Assembly (NCBI GenBank): GCA_905211265.1
Contig: CAJMAC010000009.1
Coordinates: 1-47,223 of the forward strand
Reading direction: 5' to 3'
Length of the DNA: 47,223 nucleotides
Origin: an uncultured Eubacteriales bacterium
Lineage (GTDB): Bacteria; Bacillota_I; Bacilli_A; RF39; UBA660
In this document: piece after piece, positions 27,265 through 35,814 of the stretch
How the letters are laid out: each line of letters starts with the position of its first letter
Position numbering within the stretch: the stretch's first letter is position 1
Made by a program: the position numbers and the translations under genes
Notes under the pieces: generated by a model
The model's database searches: none
Told to the model about the DNA's origin: nothing
Seen by the model: the letters and a program-made list of their open reading frames with translations, nothing else

Positions 27265-27324
27265 TTTAAGTAAGCACTTACTTAAAGCAGATTACCCTGC
27301 TACCATCATTTCATATTAAGTATA
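27265..27324 (-). promoter_or_regulatory. Promoter and structured 5' leader of the surface-protein gene
   Basis: The minus strand has an extended -10, TGCTATACT (about 27319-27327). The leader of about 90 bases then carries two abutting hairpins: GCAG-6-CTGC (27287-27300) and the perfect 10-base stem TTTAAGTAAG/CTTACTTAAA (27265-27286) with a 2-base loop. There is no T-run, so it is not a terminator. It could stabilise the mRNA or bind a regulator; no known riboswitch was recognised. Confidence 0.5.
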
Positions 27325-27429
27325 GCATATTTTTTCGACAAATAAAGACATTTTACACATATTTTACATAAAATATTGTTTTTTATATTTTTTTTACTAT
27401 AATTTGGTAAAAAAATTATAATATTTTTA

Positions 27430-27458
27430 TTGACTTATCATTTATTTAATTATATAAT
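27430..27458 (+). promoter_or_regulatory. rpsD promoter
   Basis: TTGACT (27430-27435), a 17-base spacer and TATAAT (27453-27458), about 145 bases before the rpsD ATG. Confidence 0.8.
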
Positions 27459-27464
27459 ATTTAT

Positions 27465-27604
27465 GCATTTGGCAGCGATATCTAAAATTTTATAATGTGT
27501 TTTTTACTAGTAACTATTTTGCTGCATAGCGAAAGTATACCTAGAACTCCCTATAAAATGATAGATATTCCTTTCAAAGCAAAAATAAGAAAGGAGAATA
27601 TAAA
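27465..27604 (+). promoter_or_regulatory. Candidate S4-binding autoregulatory leader of rpsD
   Basis: A leader of about 140 bases with complementary segments: GGCAGC near 27471 with GCTGC near 27521, and GATATCTA near 27477 with TAGATAT near 27562. The crossing pairs would allow a compound or pseudoknot fold, and the second pairing ends just before the AAGGAG site. In Bacillus, rpsD is monocistronic and is repressed by S4 binding to its leader; the same set-up is likely here. The fold itself is inferred. Confidence 0.5.
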
Positions 27605-28210
27605 ATGGCAAGATATACAGGTCCAAACAACAAACAAGCAAGAAGAGTTGGATTTTCTATTCTTGAAAATGGTAAAGATATAGCAAAAAGACCTTTTGGT
27701 CCAGGACAACATGGTCAAGCTAGAAAAAGAAAACCTTCTAACTACTCTGTACAATTAACTGAAAAACAAAAAGTTAGATTTATGTATGGAATTAGTGAAA
27801 AACAATTCAAAAAATTAGTTACTGAATCAGGTAAAATGAAAGGTGTTCATGGTGAAAACTTATTCATCTTACTAGAAAGTAGATTAGATAACTTAGTTTA
27901 TAGAATTGGATTTGCTAATACTAGAAGAGGAGCAAGACAATTAGTTAACCATGGACATATTACTGTTAATGGTAAAAAAGTTGATATTCCTTCTTACAGA
28001 GTAAAACCAGGAGATGTTATTTCATTAAAAGAACAATCTATGAATCACCCTGCTGTTGAAATAGCACTTAATAATGTAGGTAAAAGAGTTGAGTTTATCA
28101 AATATGATGATAAAAAGAAAGCTGCTACATATGTTAGATATCCTGAAAGAAGCGAATTAAACGCTGATATCAATGAAGCATTAATCGTTGAATTCTATAG
28201 TAGAGTATAG
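27605..28210 (+). CDS. rpsD: 30S ribosomal protein S4
   Basis: Primary 16S rRNA binder that nucleates assembly of the 30S subunit body. MARYTGPNNKQARRVGFSI, the GPGQHGQARKRKPSNY stretch and the S4 domain (LESRLDNLVYRIGFANTRRGARQLVNHGHITVNGKK split across about 95-140) are diagnostic. The N-terminal zinc-finger Cys residues of the C+ form are absent, so this is the zinc-free form. Length of 201 is standard. It is alone on the plus strand between two large minus-strand units. Confidence 0.98.
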   Translation: MARYTGPNNKQARRVGFSILENGKDIAKRPFGPGQHGQARKRKPSNYSVQLTEKQKVRFMYGISEKQFKKLVTESGKMKGVHGENLFILLESRLDNLVYRIGFANTRRGARQLVNHGHITVNGKKVDIPSYRVKPGDVISLKEQSMNHPAVEIALNNVGKRVEFIKYDDKKKAATYVRYPERSELNADINEALIVEFYSRV

Positions 28211-28238
28211 TTTTATACCCTACTTTTTCTTTAACCAA

Positions 28239-28267
28239 AAAGCAATAAGTTTTTTTCTTATTGCTTT
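28239..28267. terminator. Convergent terminator of rpsD and the helicase gene
   Basis: An 11-base stem, AAAGCAATAAG (28239-28249) with CTTATTGCTTT (28257-28267), and a T7 loop. A T-run follows the stem on the minus strand; on the plus strand the tail is weak. Confidence 0.75.
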
Positions 28268-28271
28268 AATA

Positions 28272-30662
28272 TTAATTAACTTCTTTAACTATATCATTAA
28301 TAATAACATTTTTATATACACTTATTTCTTTTACAAAACTACTTACTTTACTTTTTGGTACTAAGATATATAATTTATTCTTAGTTCTTGTTATTGCTAC
28401 ATAGAATAATCTTCTTTCTTCTGGATAAGTTATATTTTCTTTTATTTTAGGTTTTAAAATACTTATTATTTTCTCATCTTCAATTTTGGAAGGAAATCCA
28501 TATTTATCATCAATTGCATTAATTAATATACAATCATCATACTCTAATCCCTTACTTTTATGAATTGTTAAATAATCTATTTGCATATTTAAATGATTTT
28601 TATTAATAATATTTTCTTTGTTTTTCTTAATTAATTCATTAGTATTTAATACTGTATCTATATCACTATTATAACGTTCTAATAATAACACTTTATTTTT
28701 AGAATTATTATTATATATTTTATCTAAGATATTTACTAATAAATTAGATTTATTAATATTAGTTTCTAAATAAATACTATCATCATAAGTATATATTTCT
28801 ATTGGATTATCCAAGTGTTTTATACTAGATAATTTCTTTTTTATTTGCATACTATTTTTATCTATAAATGATGTTGCTATATCTATTAATTCTTGACTAT
28901 TTCTATATACATTAGTTATAGGTATTTGTTTAGCATCTTCCAAATATTTTTTAAATTCCGTCATTAAATCAATTCTAGAACCAGAAAATCCAAAGATACT
29001 TTGATAGTCATCTCCTACTGCAATTATTTTAGCATTAAATAATTCTTGTATTTTTTTAGTTAAATTAAATCTTTGCATAGATACATCTTGATACTCATCA
29101 ATTATTACATATTTATAATCTACTTCTAGATTCTTTTCTTTTACCTTAGGCATAATTTTATAAGCATAATTTATCATATCTTCAAAATCTATTAAGTTTA
29201 ATTCTTTTAATTTTTCTTGATATGCTAAATATATATTAGACATTACTTTAATTTGTTTACTAAGAAGAGGATCTTTTACTAAAAGGTTTTTAAATTCTTC
29301 TATATTATAAGAACTTCTTTTAAAATAGCTAATGAAAGGTATAGCAATTCTATTAATAAAATCTACTATATACTTATCTTCACTTGTTTCTTTTAATTTT
29401 TCATATATTTCATTATTGTTTCTTTTAGTTAAAACATAACCTTTTTTTATTAAAGCATCTTTTAACATTACTAAATAATTAGATTTATTATTTTCTTTAG
29501 AATAAGTTAAAATAAATAAATCTTCAACTTTTTCTTTTTTATGAAATTCTTCCTTTAACTTCATATTTTTTAAATATTCTTTTAATTCATATTTAGTAAG
29601 ATTAGAATTAGTTTTATTTACTCTATCTATTCCAAAATGTTCTATATAATTATAATTATTATTTTGTTCTATATAAAAGTCTGGTTTATATATTTTTAAA
29701 TTATCTAATTTTTTATAACTTTTTTCATAGACATAATCAATACTATTTAGATATAAAAAGTTTGCAATATCTACTTCTTCTTTACTTTTACAGTATTCTC
29801 CCTTTAAAGTTCTAAGATATGATTTTCTTCTTAAAGTTTGTTCTTTTATATAGTCATCCATTGTATTATTGGAAGTAATATATTTTCTTTTATACATATA
29901 ATTATGATAATCACTATAATTATCAAATAATTTATATTCTTTATTAAATTTAGTTTTATCTTTAAAAGCTTCAAAAAATAAATCAAACTCTTCTTTATCT
30001 TTAAATAAAGTATATTTTATATAATCAGATATTATTTTATATTGTCCTTTTTCTTCGACTATATCTATATTTTTATCCTTAAAGTAGGTTTTAATTATTT
30101 TTAATCCTAAAGAATGAAATGTATAAATATCTACATTTAAGTTTAAACATTTATTTATTTTATAGTCTAATTCTTCTTTAGTTTTTTTAGTAAATGTTAC
30201 CACACATATATTTTTAGGATTAACTTTCCTTATATCGATTAAGTATTTTACTTTAGCACTTATAGTAGTAGTCTTACCAGATCCTGCTCCTGATAAAATA
30301 AGTAAGTTATCTTCATCACATATTACTGCTTCTTTTTGACTTTTATCTAGTTTTATATTTTTATCAATAGATATAAACATATTATTAAAGTATTCGCTAT
30401 ATTTATTTAATTTATCATCTACATATTCTCTATTATGTCGTTTTAATAATTTATTTTTATCTCTTTTTATTTTTAAAATATTCTCATACTTTATATTATT
30501 ATTAGGATTATAATTATTTTGTTCACATTCTTCATATAGATATTTATATTTAGATACAAATGTATCATACATTTTACTTGTTATATAAATATCTTTTGTC
30601 ATATATTTTTTATATTTATCTAAATATTTATTAATTTCTATATCTAATAATTCTTTATTCAT
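28272..30662 (-). CDS. UvrD/Rep-like SF1 helicase with inserted nuclease-like domain
   Basis: A 3'-5' superfamily 1A DNA helicase of the helicase IV-like group. Walker A is LSGAGSGKTTT (about 124-133), motif Ia VVTFTKKTKEEL, motif II VIIDEYQDVSMQR (about 520), motif III GDDYQSIFGFSGS, and late motifs TIHKSKGLEYDD and VAITRTKNKLY. Residues about 290-395 form an insert, KSKEEVDIANFL..YVYEKSY..YKPDFYI..YIEHFGI, that has the E-PD-ExK-like layout of a PD-(D/E)XK nuclease fold (E295, D328, E341), as in some helicase IV relatives. Whether it cleaves DNA is not known; a Lys two residues after E341 is not seen. A repair role is likely. 796 residues, intact, single-gene unit. Confidence 0.88.
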   Translation of the reverse strand: MNKELLDIEINKYLDKYKKYMTKDIYITSKMYDTFVSKYKYLYEECEQNNYNPNNNIKYENILKIKRDKNKLLKRHNREYVDDKLNKYSEYFNNMFISIDKNIKLDKSQKEAVICDEDNLLILSGAGSGKTTTISAKVKYLIDIRKVNPKNICVVTFTKKTKEELDYKINKCLNLNVDIYTFHSLGLKIIKTYFKDKNIDIVEEKGQYKIISDYIKYTLFKDKEEFDLFFEAFKDKTKFNKEYKLFDNYSDYHNYMYKRKYITSNNTMDDYIKEQTLRRKSYLRTLKGEYCKSKEEVDIANFLYLNSIDYVYEKSYKKLDNLKIYKPDFYIEQNNNYNYIEHFGIDRVNKTNSNLTKYELKEYLKNMKLKEEFHKKEKVEDLFILTYSKENNKSNYLVMLKDALIKKGYVLTKRNNNEIYEKLKETSEDKYIVDFINRIAIPFISYFKRSSYNIEEFKNLLVKDPLLSKQIKVMSNIYLAYQEKLKELNLIDFEDMINYAYKIMPKVKEKNLEVDYKYVIIDEYQDVSMQRFNLTKKIQELFNAKIIAVGDDYQSIFGFSGSRIDLMTEFKKYLEDAKQIPITNVYRNSQELIDIATSFIDKNSMQIKKKLSSIKHLDNPIEIYTYDDSIYLETNINKSNLLVNILDKIYNNNSKNKVLLLERYNSDIDTVLNTNELIKKNKENIINKNHLNMQIDYLTIHKSKGLEYDDCILINAIDDKYGFPSKIEDEKIISILKPKIKENITYPEERRLFYVAITRTKNKLYILVPKSKVSSFVKEISVYKNVIINDIVKEVN

Positions 30663-30682
30663 ATCTTCCCTACCTTAATATA

Positions 30683-30710
30683 ATTTTATCATAAATTAAT
30701 AAAAAAACAA
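30683..30710 (-). promoter_or_regulatory. Helicase gene promoter
   Basis: TTGTTT (30705-30710), a 16-base spacer and TAAAAT (30683-30688) on the minus strand. It overlaps the T-run of the preceding gene's terminator. Confidence 0.5.
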
Positions 30711-30723
30711 GTAATTATACTTG
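30700..30723 (-). terminator. Terminator of the zinc-ribbon membrane protein gene
   Basis: CAAGTA (30708-30713) pairs with TACTTG (30718-30723) around a 4-base loop, followed on the minus strand by seven T. Confidence 0.75.
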
Positions 30724-31911
30724 CTAATTTAATACTTTCATTCCTATATAATCAGAATTATCAAATGATAATATTATTAAGAATATTGGATTTAATATAA
30801 TTAATCCTATTATAAAGATTATATTTTTATTAAACATTTTTCCTAATTTATAATTTAAATATATCATTAATATTATATTAACTATAGGAATTAAAAAACC
30901 TATAAAAAATATTCCATTACCTAACAATTTCTTAGATAAAATATAGATATTATATATTGGTATTATACTATATATTCCTTTTTCTCCAAGTTTAACAAAT
31001 AAACGCCATATACTTATTAAATATAATATTAATATAATTGAAATAGATATTATAAAATATAACATATTACCTTTAAAATCAGCAGTTTTATATCCTAAAT
31101 CTTTAAATATATTATCCATTTCATCCATATATTTAGTTTCTGTTATTGTATAAATAATCATATTATCTACTTTAACTAATACTGCATATTTTTTACCATT
31201 ATTAATAACATATTTTTTAATATTACTATTATCTATATCAGTTATAATATCATTTTCATTACTAGCATAATTTGTAATATTTTTCTTTATACTACTATAT
31301 AAATTATTACCCTTATCATCTTCGTTTAGTAATATATATATTATACTTTTATTACCACTAGAAGCAGTATAATATTTTGAGATATATTTTTGATTAGCAT
31401 AAGATTTAGTTAAATCTACTACTTTATAACTATCAGTTTCCATTACTTGTTTAAAATTATCTTCATTTAATACTTTATATCTTTTTATTTGATGAGTAGA
31501 ATTATATATACCAAATATTAATATAAATACTGCAATAACAAATAAAGATATACCACATACTATATTCTTTTTAGATTTATCTACTGAATTAGTTGTATTA
31601 CTATAATTATTTTGATTAGTACTTGTATTATTATAATTACTTTGAGTATTATAATTACTTTGTATATTATAGTTATTCATATTATTATCATAACTATTTT
31701 GGTTATTATAGTCATTTATATTATTATTATAAATATTTTGACTATTATAATTATTCATATTATTACCATAATAATCTTGATTACTATTATTTATATTTTG
31801 ATTGTTATAACCTTGATTATTATTATTTATAGGTATTAAATTACTTCCACCACATAAAGGACAAAATACTGCATCATCATTTAAAATATTTCCACAATTT
31901 TCACATTTCAT
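30724..31911 (-). CDS. Zinc-ribbon membrane protein with Asn/Tyr/Gln-rich linker and DUF5684-like domain
   Basis: Unknown function. An N-terminal zinc ribbon (CENCG at 3-7, CPLCG about 21-25) is cytoplasmic. Residues about 32-115 are low-complexity NNYNNQN-type sequence made of near-repeat units. A transmembrane helix (about 120-140), an extracellular domain of about 125 residues and a C-terminal multi-helix segment follow. The last has WRLFVKLGEKGIYSIIPIYN and GFLIPIVNIILMI, which match the DUF5684 pattern. The start at 31911 follows GAGGTAG by 5 bases. Its own promoter and terminator flank it. Confidence 0.7.
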   Translation of the reverse strand: MKCENCGNILNDDAVFCPLCGGSNLIPINNNNQGYNNQNINNSNQDYYGNNMNNYNSQNIYNNNINDYNNQNSYDNNMNNYNIQSNYNTQSNYNNTSTNQNNYSNTTNSVDKSKKNIVCGISLFVIAVFILIFGIYNSTHQIKRYKVLNEDNFKQVMETDSYKVVDLTKSYANQKYISKYYTASSGNKSIIYILLNEDDKGNNLYSSIKKNITNYASNENDIITDIDNSNIKKYVINNGKKYAVLVKVDNMIIYTITETKYMDEMDNIFKDLGYKTADFKGNMLYFIISISIILILYLISIWRLFVKLGEKGIYSIIPIYNIYILSKKLLGNGIFFIGFLIPIVNIILMIYLNYKLGKMFNKNIIFIIGLIILNPIFLIILSFDNSDYIGMKVLN

Positions 31912-31929
31912 ATTACTACCTCTATCATA

Positions 31930-31975
31930 AGTATAACATAACATAGAAAAAAAGTCACATTTATTTTGTAACTTT
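31930..31975 (-). promoter_or_regulatory. Terminator of the PLP enzyme gene overlapping the next promoter
   Basis: AAAGTCAC (31951-31958) pairs, with one wobble, with GTAACTTT (31968-31975), followed by a T-run on the minus strand. The same bases serve as the -35 (GTGACT, 31953-31958) of a promoter with a 17-base spacer and extended -10 TGTTATACT (-10 hexamer at 31930-31935) for the zinc-ribbon gene. Confidence 0.55.
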
Positions 31976-33190
31976 TAATTTTTCTACTGCATTAATTAAA
32001 GCAATCTTACCATATTCATAAGTTAAACTACCTTGTTGATAAGCAATATATGGACTTCTTACTGGACCATCACACGAAAGTTCAATTGAAGATCCTTGAG
32101 TAAATGAACCTGAAGCCATAACTATTTTATCTGTATATCCTGGCATGTCAGATTCTACTACCACAGCATTTGAATCTATTGCCGAAGATGACTGAATACT
32201 ATTGCAATAACTTATTAATTTATCTTTATCATTAAATATTATATTTTGAACTATATCTACTCTTTTATCATTATATTTTGGACTTACATTAAATCCTAAA
32301 TCTTCCATAACCATACTTGTAAGTATTGCTACTTTAATACTAGAAGCCACTACTGATGGGGCAAAATATAGTCCTTGAAGGATACTCCTATTTTGTCCTA
32401 ATGAAGGACCTACTTCTTTTCCTTGACCCGGTACAGTTAATCTTTCACTAACTAAATTTATATATTTTTCTTTTCCCACAACATATGCTCCATTAGTAGT
32501 AATTCCACCGCCTAAGTTTTTTATTAATGAACCAACTACTACATCAGCATCTACTTCAGTTGGCTCTATTATATCAACAAATTCACAATAACAATTATCT
32601 ATCATTATAATTATATCTTTATTAATTGAACGAATATATTTTATTACTTTTTCTACTTTTTGAATAGAAATACTTTCTCTTGTAGAGTATCCTTTACTTC
32701 TTTGAATTTCTATTAATTTTATTTTATTATTCATTAATACTTCTTTTATTCTATCATAATCAAAATCATTGTCTATTAAATCTACTTGCATATATTTTAT
32801 ATTAAAACTTGCTAAACTACTTGGATTATCTTTTAGTCCAATTACTTCATCTAAAGTATCATATGGTTTTCCTGTTATAGATAGCATTATATCATTTGGT
32901 CTAAGTAATCCAAATAATGTTGTAGTTAGTGCATGTGTTCCTGAGATAAACTGTGTTCTAACTAAAGCACTTTCACATTTAAAGATATCTTTGTATATTA
33001 GTTCAATTGTATCTCTTCCTATATCATTATAGCCATAACCAGTCGAACTATTAAAGTGTACTTCACTTAAATTATTTTTATGAAATGCATCAAGTACTTT
33101 TTTACTATTAATATAACATATTTTATCTACTTCATTAAATATATCACTTAATTTCTTTTCACAAGAATTAACTAATTCATAACTATTCAT
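31961..33190 (-). CDS. Methionine gamma-lyase / aluminium-resistance family PLP enzyme
   Basis: Fold-type I PLP enzyme of the family long annotated as aluminium resistance protein (YnbB-like; Cys/Met metabolism PLP). The PLP lysine is in SLIKNLGGG (K224), with a preceding Asp in IIIMIDNCYCEF. The N-terminal FNSSTGYGYNDIGRD and QFISGTHALTT are strongly conserved in this family. Length of 409 is typical. The start at 33190 has GGAGG 8 bases upstream and overlaps the SDR stop by 8 bases, so the pair is translationally coupled. The in vivo substrate is uncertain; C-S lyase activity is inferred from the family. Confidence 0.88.
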   Translation of the reverse strand: MNSYELVNSCEKKLSDIFNEVDKICYINSKKVLDAFHKNNLSEVHFNSSTGYGYNDIGRDTIELIYKDIFKCESALVRTQFISGTHALTTTLFGLLRPNDIMLSITGKPYDTLDEVIGLKDNPSSLASFNIKYMQVDLIDNDFDYDRIKEVLMNNKIKLIEIQRSKGYSTRESISIQKVEKVIKYIRSINKDIIIMIDNCYCEFVDIIEPTEVDADVVVGSLIKNLGGGITTNGAYVVGKEKYINLVSERLTVPGQGKEVGPSLGQNRSILQGLYFAPSVVASSIKVAILTSMVMEDLGFNVSPKYNDKRVDIVQNIIFNDKDKLISYCNSIQSSSAIDSNAVVVESDMPGYTDKIVMASGSFTQGSSIELSCDGPVRSPYIAYQQGSLTYEYGKIALINAVEKLKVTK

Positions 33191-33911
33191 TTCTTCTTCC
33201 TCCATCTATTTTAATAATACTATCATTTATATAACTTGCTTCTTCACTACTTAAATAATATACTAAAGATGCTATTTCACTAGGCTCTGCAAATCTATTT
33301 AATAATATTTTACTTTCTTCTTTTTTTATAAATTCTTTATCTAAAAGTTTATTCATATTAGTATTAACCCATCCAGGACATACACAATTTACTCTAATAT
33401 TTGGAGCTAAGTAATTAGCTAAATTATGCGTTAAAGAAATAACTCCTGATTTACTTGCATCATAGTCTAAACTTTCTACATAAAAACTGTCTATTCCATT
33501 TGTACTAGATATATTTATAATACTACCAGTAGGAATAATCTTAGAAAAATATTTACTTACTAAAAATGTTCCCACTAAATTTATTTCTAATGTTTTCATA
33601 AAATTAGATTTAGTTTTATCTTCGAATGTTGTATCAATTGCAATTGCAGCATTATTAACTAAAACATCAATTGTATTAAATTTATCTTTTACTATTTCTA
33701 ATACTTCTTTTATACTTTCTTCATCTGATATATCTAATTTTACTAATAAAGTATCTACTTTATATTTTTCTTTTATTTCATTTTCTAATTCTTTAGCATT
33801 ATCATAATTATTATTGTAAGTTATTATTACATTATAATTATTTTTAGCATATTTTTTAATTATTTCATAACCTATTCCACTTGAACTACCTGTAACTAAT
33901 ACTGTTTTCAT
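33183..33911 (-). CDS. SDR family NAD(P)-dependent oxidoreductase
   Basis: Classical short-chain dehydrogenase. It has TGSSSGIG (7-14, cofactor binding), NNAA in LVNNAAIAID, catalytic Ser in INISST, YxxxK in YDASKSG, and PGWVNT. The closest well-known relative in layout is FabG (3-oxoacyl-ACP reductase), but no fatty-acid genes are nearby, so the substrate is open. 242 residues, intact. It forms a two-gene operon with the PLP enzyme. Confidence 0.9.
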   Translation of the reverse strand: MKTVLVTGSSSGIGYEIIKKYAKNNYNVIITYNNNYDNAKELENEIKEKYKVDTLLVKLDISDEESIKEVLEIVKDKFNTIDVLVNNAAIAIDTTFEDKTKSNFMKTLEINLVGTFLVSKYFSKIIPTGSIINISSTNGIDSFYVESLDYDASKSGVISLTHNLANYLAPNIRVNCVCPGWVNTNMNKLLDKEFIKKEESKILLNRFAEPSEIASLVYYLSSEEASYINDSIIKIDGGRRNE

Positions 33912-33933
33912 ACTGCCCTCCTAATAAAACAGA

Positions 33934-33957
33934 GGCAAATTTTAAATAAAATTTACC
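33934..33957 (-). terminator. Hairpin between the methyltransferase and SDR genes
   Basis: GGCAAATTTT (33934-33943) pairs over 10 bases, with one wobble, with AAAATTTACC (33948-33957). On the minus strand it is followed by TCTGTTTTATT, a weak terminator tail. Confidence 0.55.
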
Positions 33958-33970
33958 TATAATATTTACA

Positions 33971-34561
33971 CTATTTTTTCTTTAATAAAAGATTCAAAAA
34001 CTCACTATCTGTACCATATTGCGAAGTATTCCAAGCCTTAATTATCTCAAAATTACATTCAGTTTCATTCATTAATCTATTAAATTTATCTAAAGTCATA
34101 TCATTAAAAAATCTTCCATCTTCAAATCTTTCATCATTTCCATATTTAAATGAAGCATACATTATACCATTAAATTTTAAACTATCATAAACTTTTTTTA
34201 ATACTATTTTTAAATCTTCATCTTTTAAATGTAATAATGAAGCACATGCAAATACACCATCAAATAAATCTTTATAATCAATATCAAGATAGTTTTTATT
34301 TTCTACTTCTTGTCCTAAAGCCTCACTTGCAATCTTACACATATTAACTGAACCATCAATACATTTTACTTTAAACCCTTTTTCTTTAAAATACAAACTA
34401 TCTCTTCCTGTACCGCATCCTAAATCAAGTACATAAGCATCATCTTTTAAATATTCCGCAAAAGTATTAGGAATATCAAATAAATAATTATCCCACTTAC
34501 TCTTAAAATTTTCACAATTATCATTATAATATTTTATAGTATCATTAATATACTCTTTCAT
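33971..34561 (-). CDS. SAM-dependent class I methyltransferase
   Basis: Rossmann-type methyltransferase. Motif I is VLDLGCGTGRDSLYF (about residues 45-59), followed by the acidic end of strand 2 (KCIDGS), and later FACASLLHL and LKFNGIMYASFKYG. At 196 residues it is a stand-alone catalytic domain with no substrate-recognition extension; small molecule or protein targets are both possible. It overlaps the peptidase gene by 17 bases and has AAGGAG before its ATG. Confidence 0.85.
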   Translation of the reverse strand: MKEYINDTIKYYNDNCENFKSKWDNYLFDIPNTFAEYLKDDAYVLDLGCGTGRDSLYFKEKGFKVKCIDGSVNMCKIASEALGQEVENKNYLDIDYKDLFDGVFACASLLHLKDEDLKIVLKKVYDSLKFNGIMYASFKYGNDERFEDGRFFNDMTLDKFNRLMNETECNFEIIKAWNTSQYGTDSEFLNLLLKKK

Positions 34562-35744
34562 TATACCACTCCTTATCTTTCTTTAATCTTTTCTTTAAAA
34601 TATTACCATTAACTAATTCTTCTTCACTTATACCCAAATTACTAAATGCATTTATATCCTTAGTTAAAGGATAATTACATAAAGCATTAACAAACTCTTT
34701 CTTAAAATTACTTGGATCATTCTTATAACTATCATATAAGATAACTGCAAATAACTTACCTATTCCATAAATATATGTTTTTCTAAAATTTAATGGTTCT
34801 CTATTTAATGAATTCATATAGTAATTTAATTTATCTTTAACCCTATCTGTTTCTAGCCATATTTCTTCATCATTAATATTAATTATTTCTTCATAAATAT
34901 CGACAAATTCACTTTTCTTAATATAATTTGATATTGTATAAATATCTATATTAAATAGTAATATATTTTTATAGTATAAATCAAATATAATTTCTAAATT
35001 TTTATTTAATAATTTATTGTCTTTTAAATAGTTCATATAGGCATATTCAAAGAAAGAAGAACAAACTTCAAAAAAAGGTGTTACATCTGCCAAAAGAGAC
35101 GTATTATGATTATACATCAGTTCATATTCATAAGAATGACCAAATTCATGCATTATTGAAACAGCATCACCTACATTTTTTTTATCATTATATTTTAATG
35201 TTATAAAGTTTTTCTTTAAACTATCTATATTTACGTTCTCTCCAATAAAAGTATCTAAATCAAAACTATAAAATATCTCACAATTATTTATTTTATCCTT
35301 AAACATTTTACACAATCTACTATCATAACTATTTAAAAATTCATACATTGATTCATTTAATTCTTTATTACTATATCCTCGTACTAAATTAGTCACATAT
35401 CTATAAAGTGGATAATTATTAAAACACTTTATAACATTACTAGACATATTATTATATAATTTATTATTAGTAATAACACTCTCAGAAAATTCAATATCCA
35501 TTTCTAATATCTTACTACCCAATAATAAAGAATGATTTTTATCCTTTTCCCATAAAAAATATTCTTTAGGTAAATCTGGATAACGCATCCTATAAATATC
35601 AGAAAAAAAGTCTAAGTCATATAAAATTCTATTCATTTTAGAACTTGTATTAGATTTTGCATATAAATATTCTAATTTTCTTAAATCTGATTCTAAATAT
35701 TTTTCAATCTTATTTTGTTTTTCTATTAATTCTTCAACTGTCAT
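34545..35744 (-). CDS. Short M3-family-like zinc metallopeptidase
   Basis: Gluzincin-type peptidase resembling oligoendopeptidase F. HEFGH at 199-203 supplies two His ligands and the catalytic Glu; E226 in PFFEVCSSFFE is the likely third ligand. The upstream DKKNVGDAVSIM and the C-terminal YIYGIGKLFAVIL..YP helices are typical of M3. At 399 residues it is much shorter than PepF (about 600), with the N-terminal half of the domain trimmed. No signal peptide, so cytoplasmic. It probably degrades peptides. It is co-transcribed with the overlapping methyltransferase. Confidence 0.8.
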   Translation of the reverse strand: MTVEELIEKQNKIEKYLESDLRKLEYLYAKSNTSSKMNRILYDLDFFSDIYRMRYPDLPKEYFLWEKDKNHSLLLGSKILEMDIEFSESVITNNKLYNNMSSNVIKCFNNYPLYRYVTNLVRGYSNKELNESMYEFLNSYDSRLCKMFKDKINNCEIFYSFDLDTFIGENVNIDSLKKNFITLKYNDKKNVGDAVSIMHEFGHSYEYELMYNHNTSLLADVTPFFEVCSSFFEYAYMNYLKDNKLLNKNLEIIFDLYYKNILLFNIDIYTISNYIKKSEFVDIYEEIININDEEIWLETDRVKDKLNYYMNSLNREPLNFRKTYIYGIGKLFAVILYDSYKNDPSNFKKEFVNALCNYPLTKDINAFSNLGISEEELVNGNILKKRLKKDKEWYNERVY

Positions 35745-35814
35745 TTAACACACCCTGTTATTAATATATCATATTTTTATAAGTTTTTATGCAAAATTAA
35801 CTATAAGTAAACTT

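Noticed and set aside
27265..27324. c-di-GMP-I (GEMM) riboswitch
   Set aside because: Only a GGTAGC..GGGTAA-like fragment matches; the tetraloop-receptor and paired domains are absent.
27551..27754. Minus-strand 67-residue frame over the rpsD start
   Set aside because: Fully inside the rpsD leader and coding region on the opposite strand, with no ribosome site.
31612..31839. Two plus-strand frames rich in Ile or Tyr
   Set aside because: They are antisense reflections of the Asn/Gln/Tyr-rich repeat of the zinc-ribbon protein; no ribosome site or promoter.
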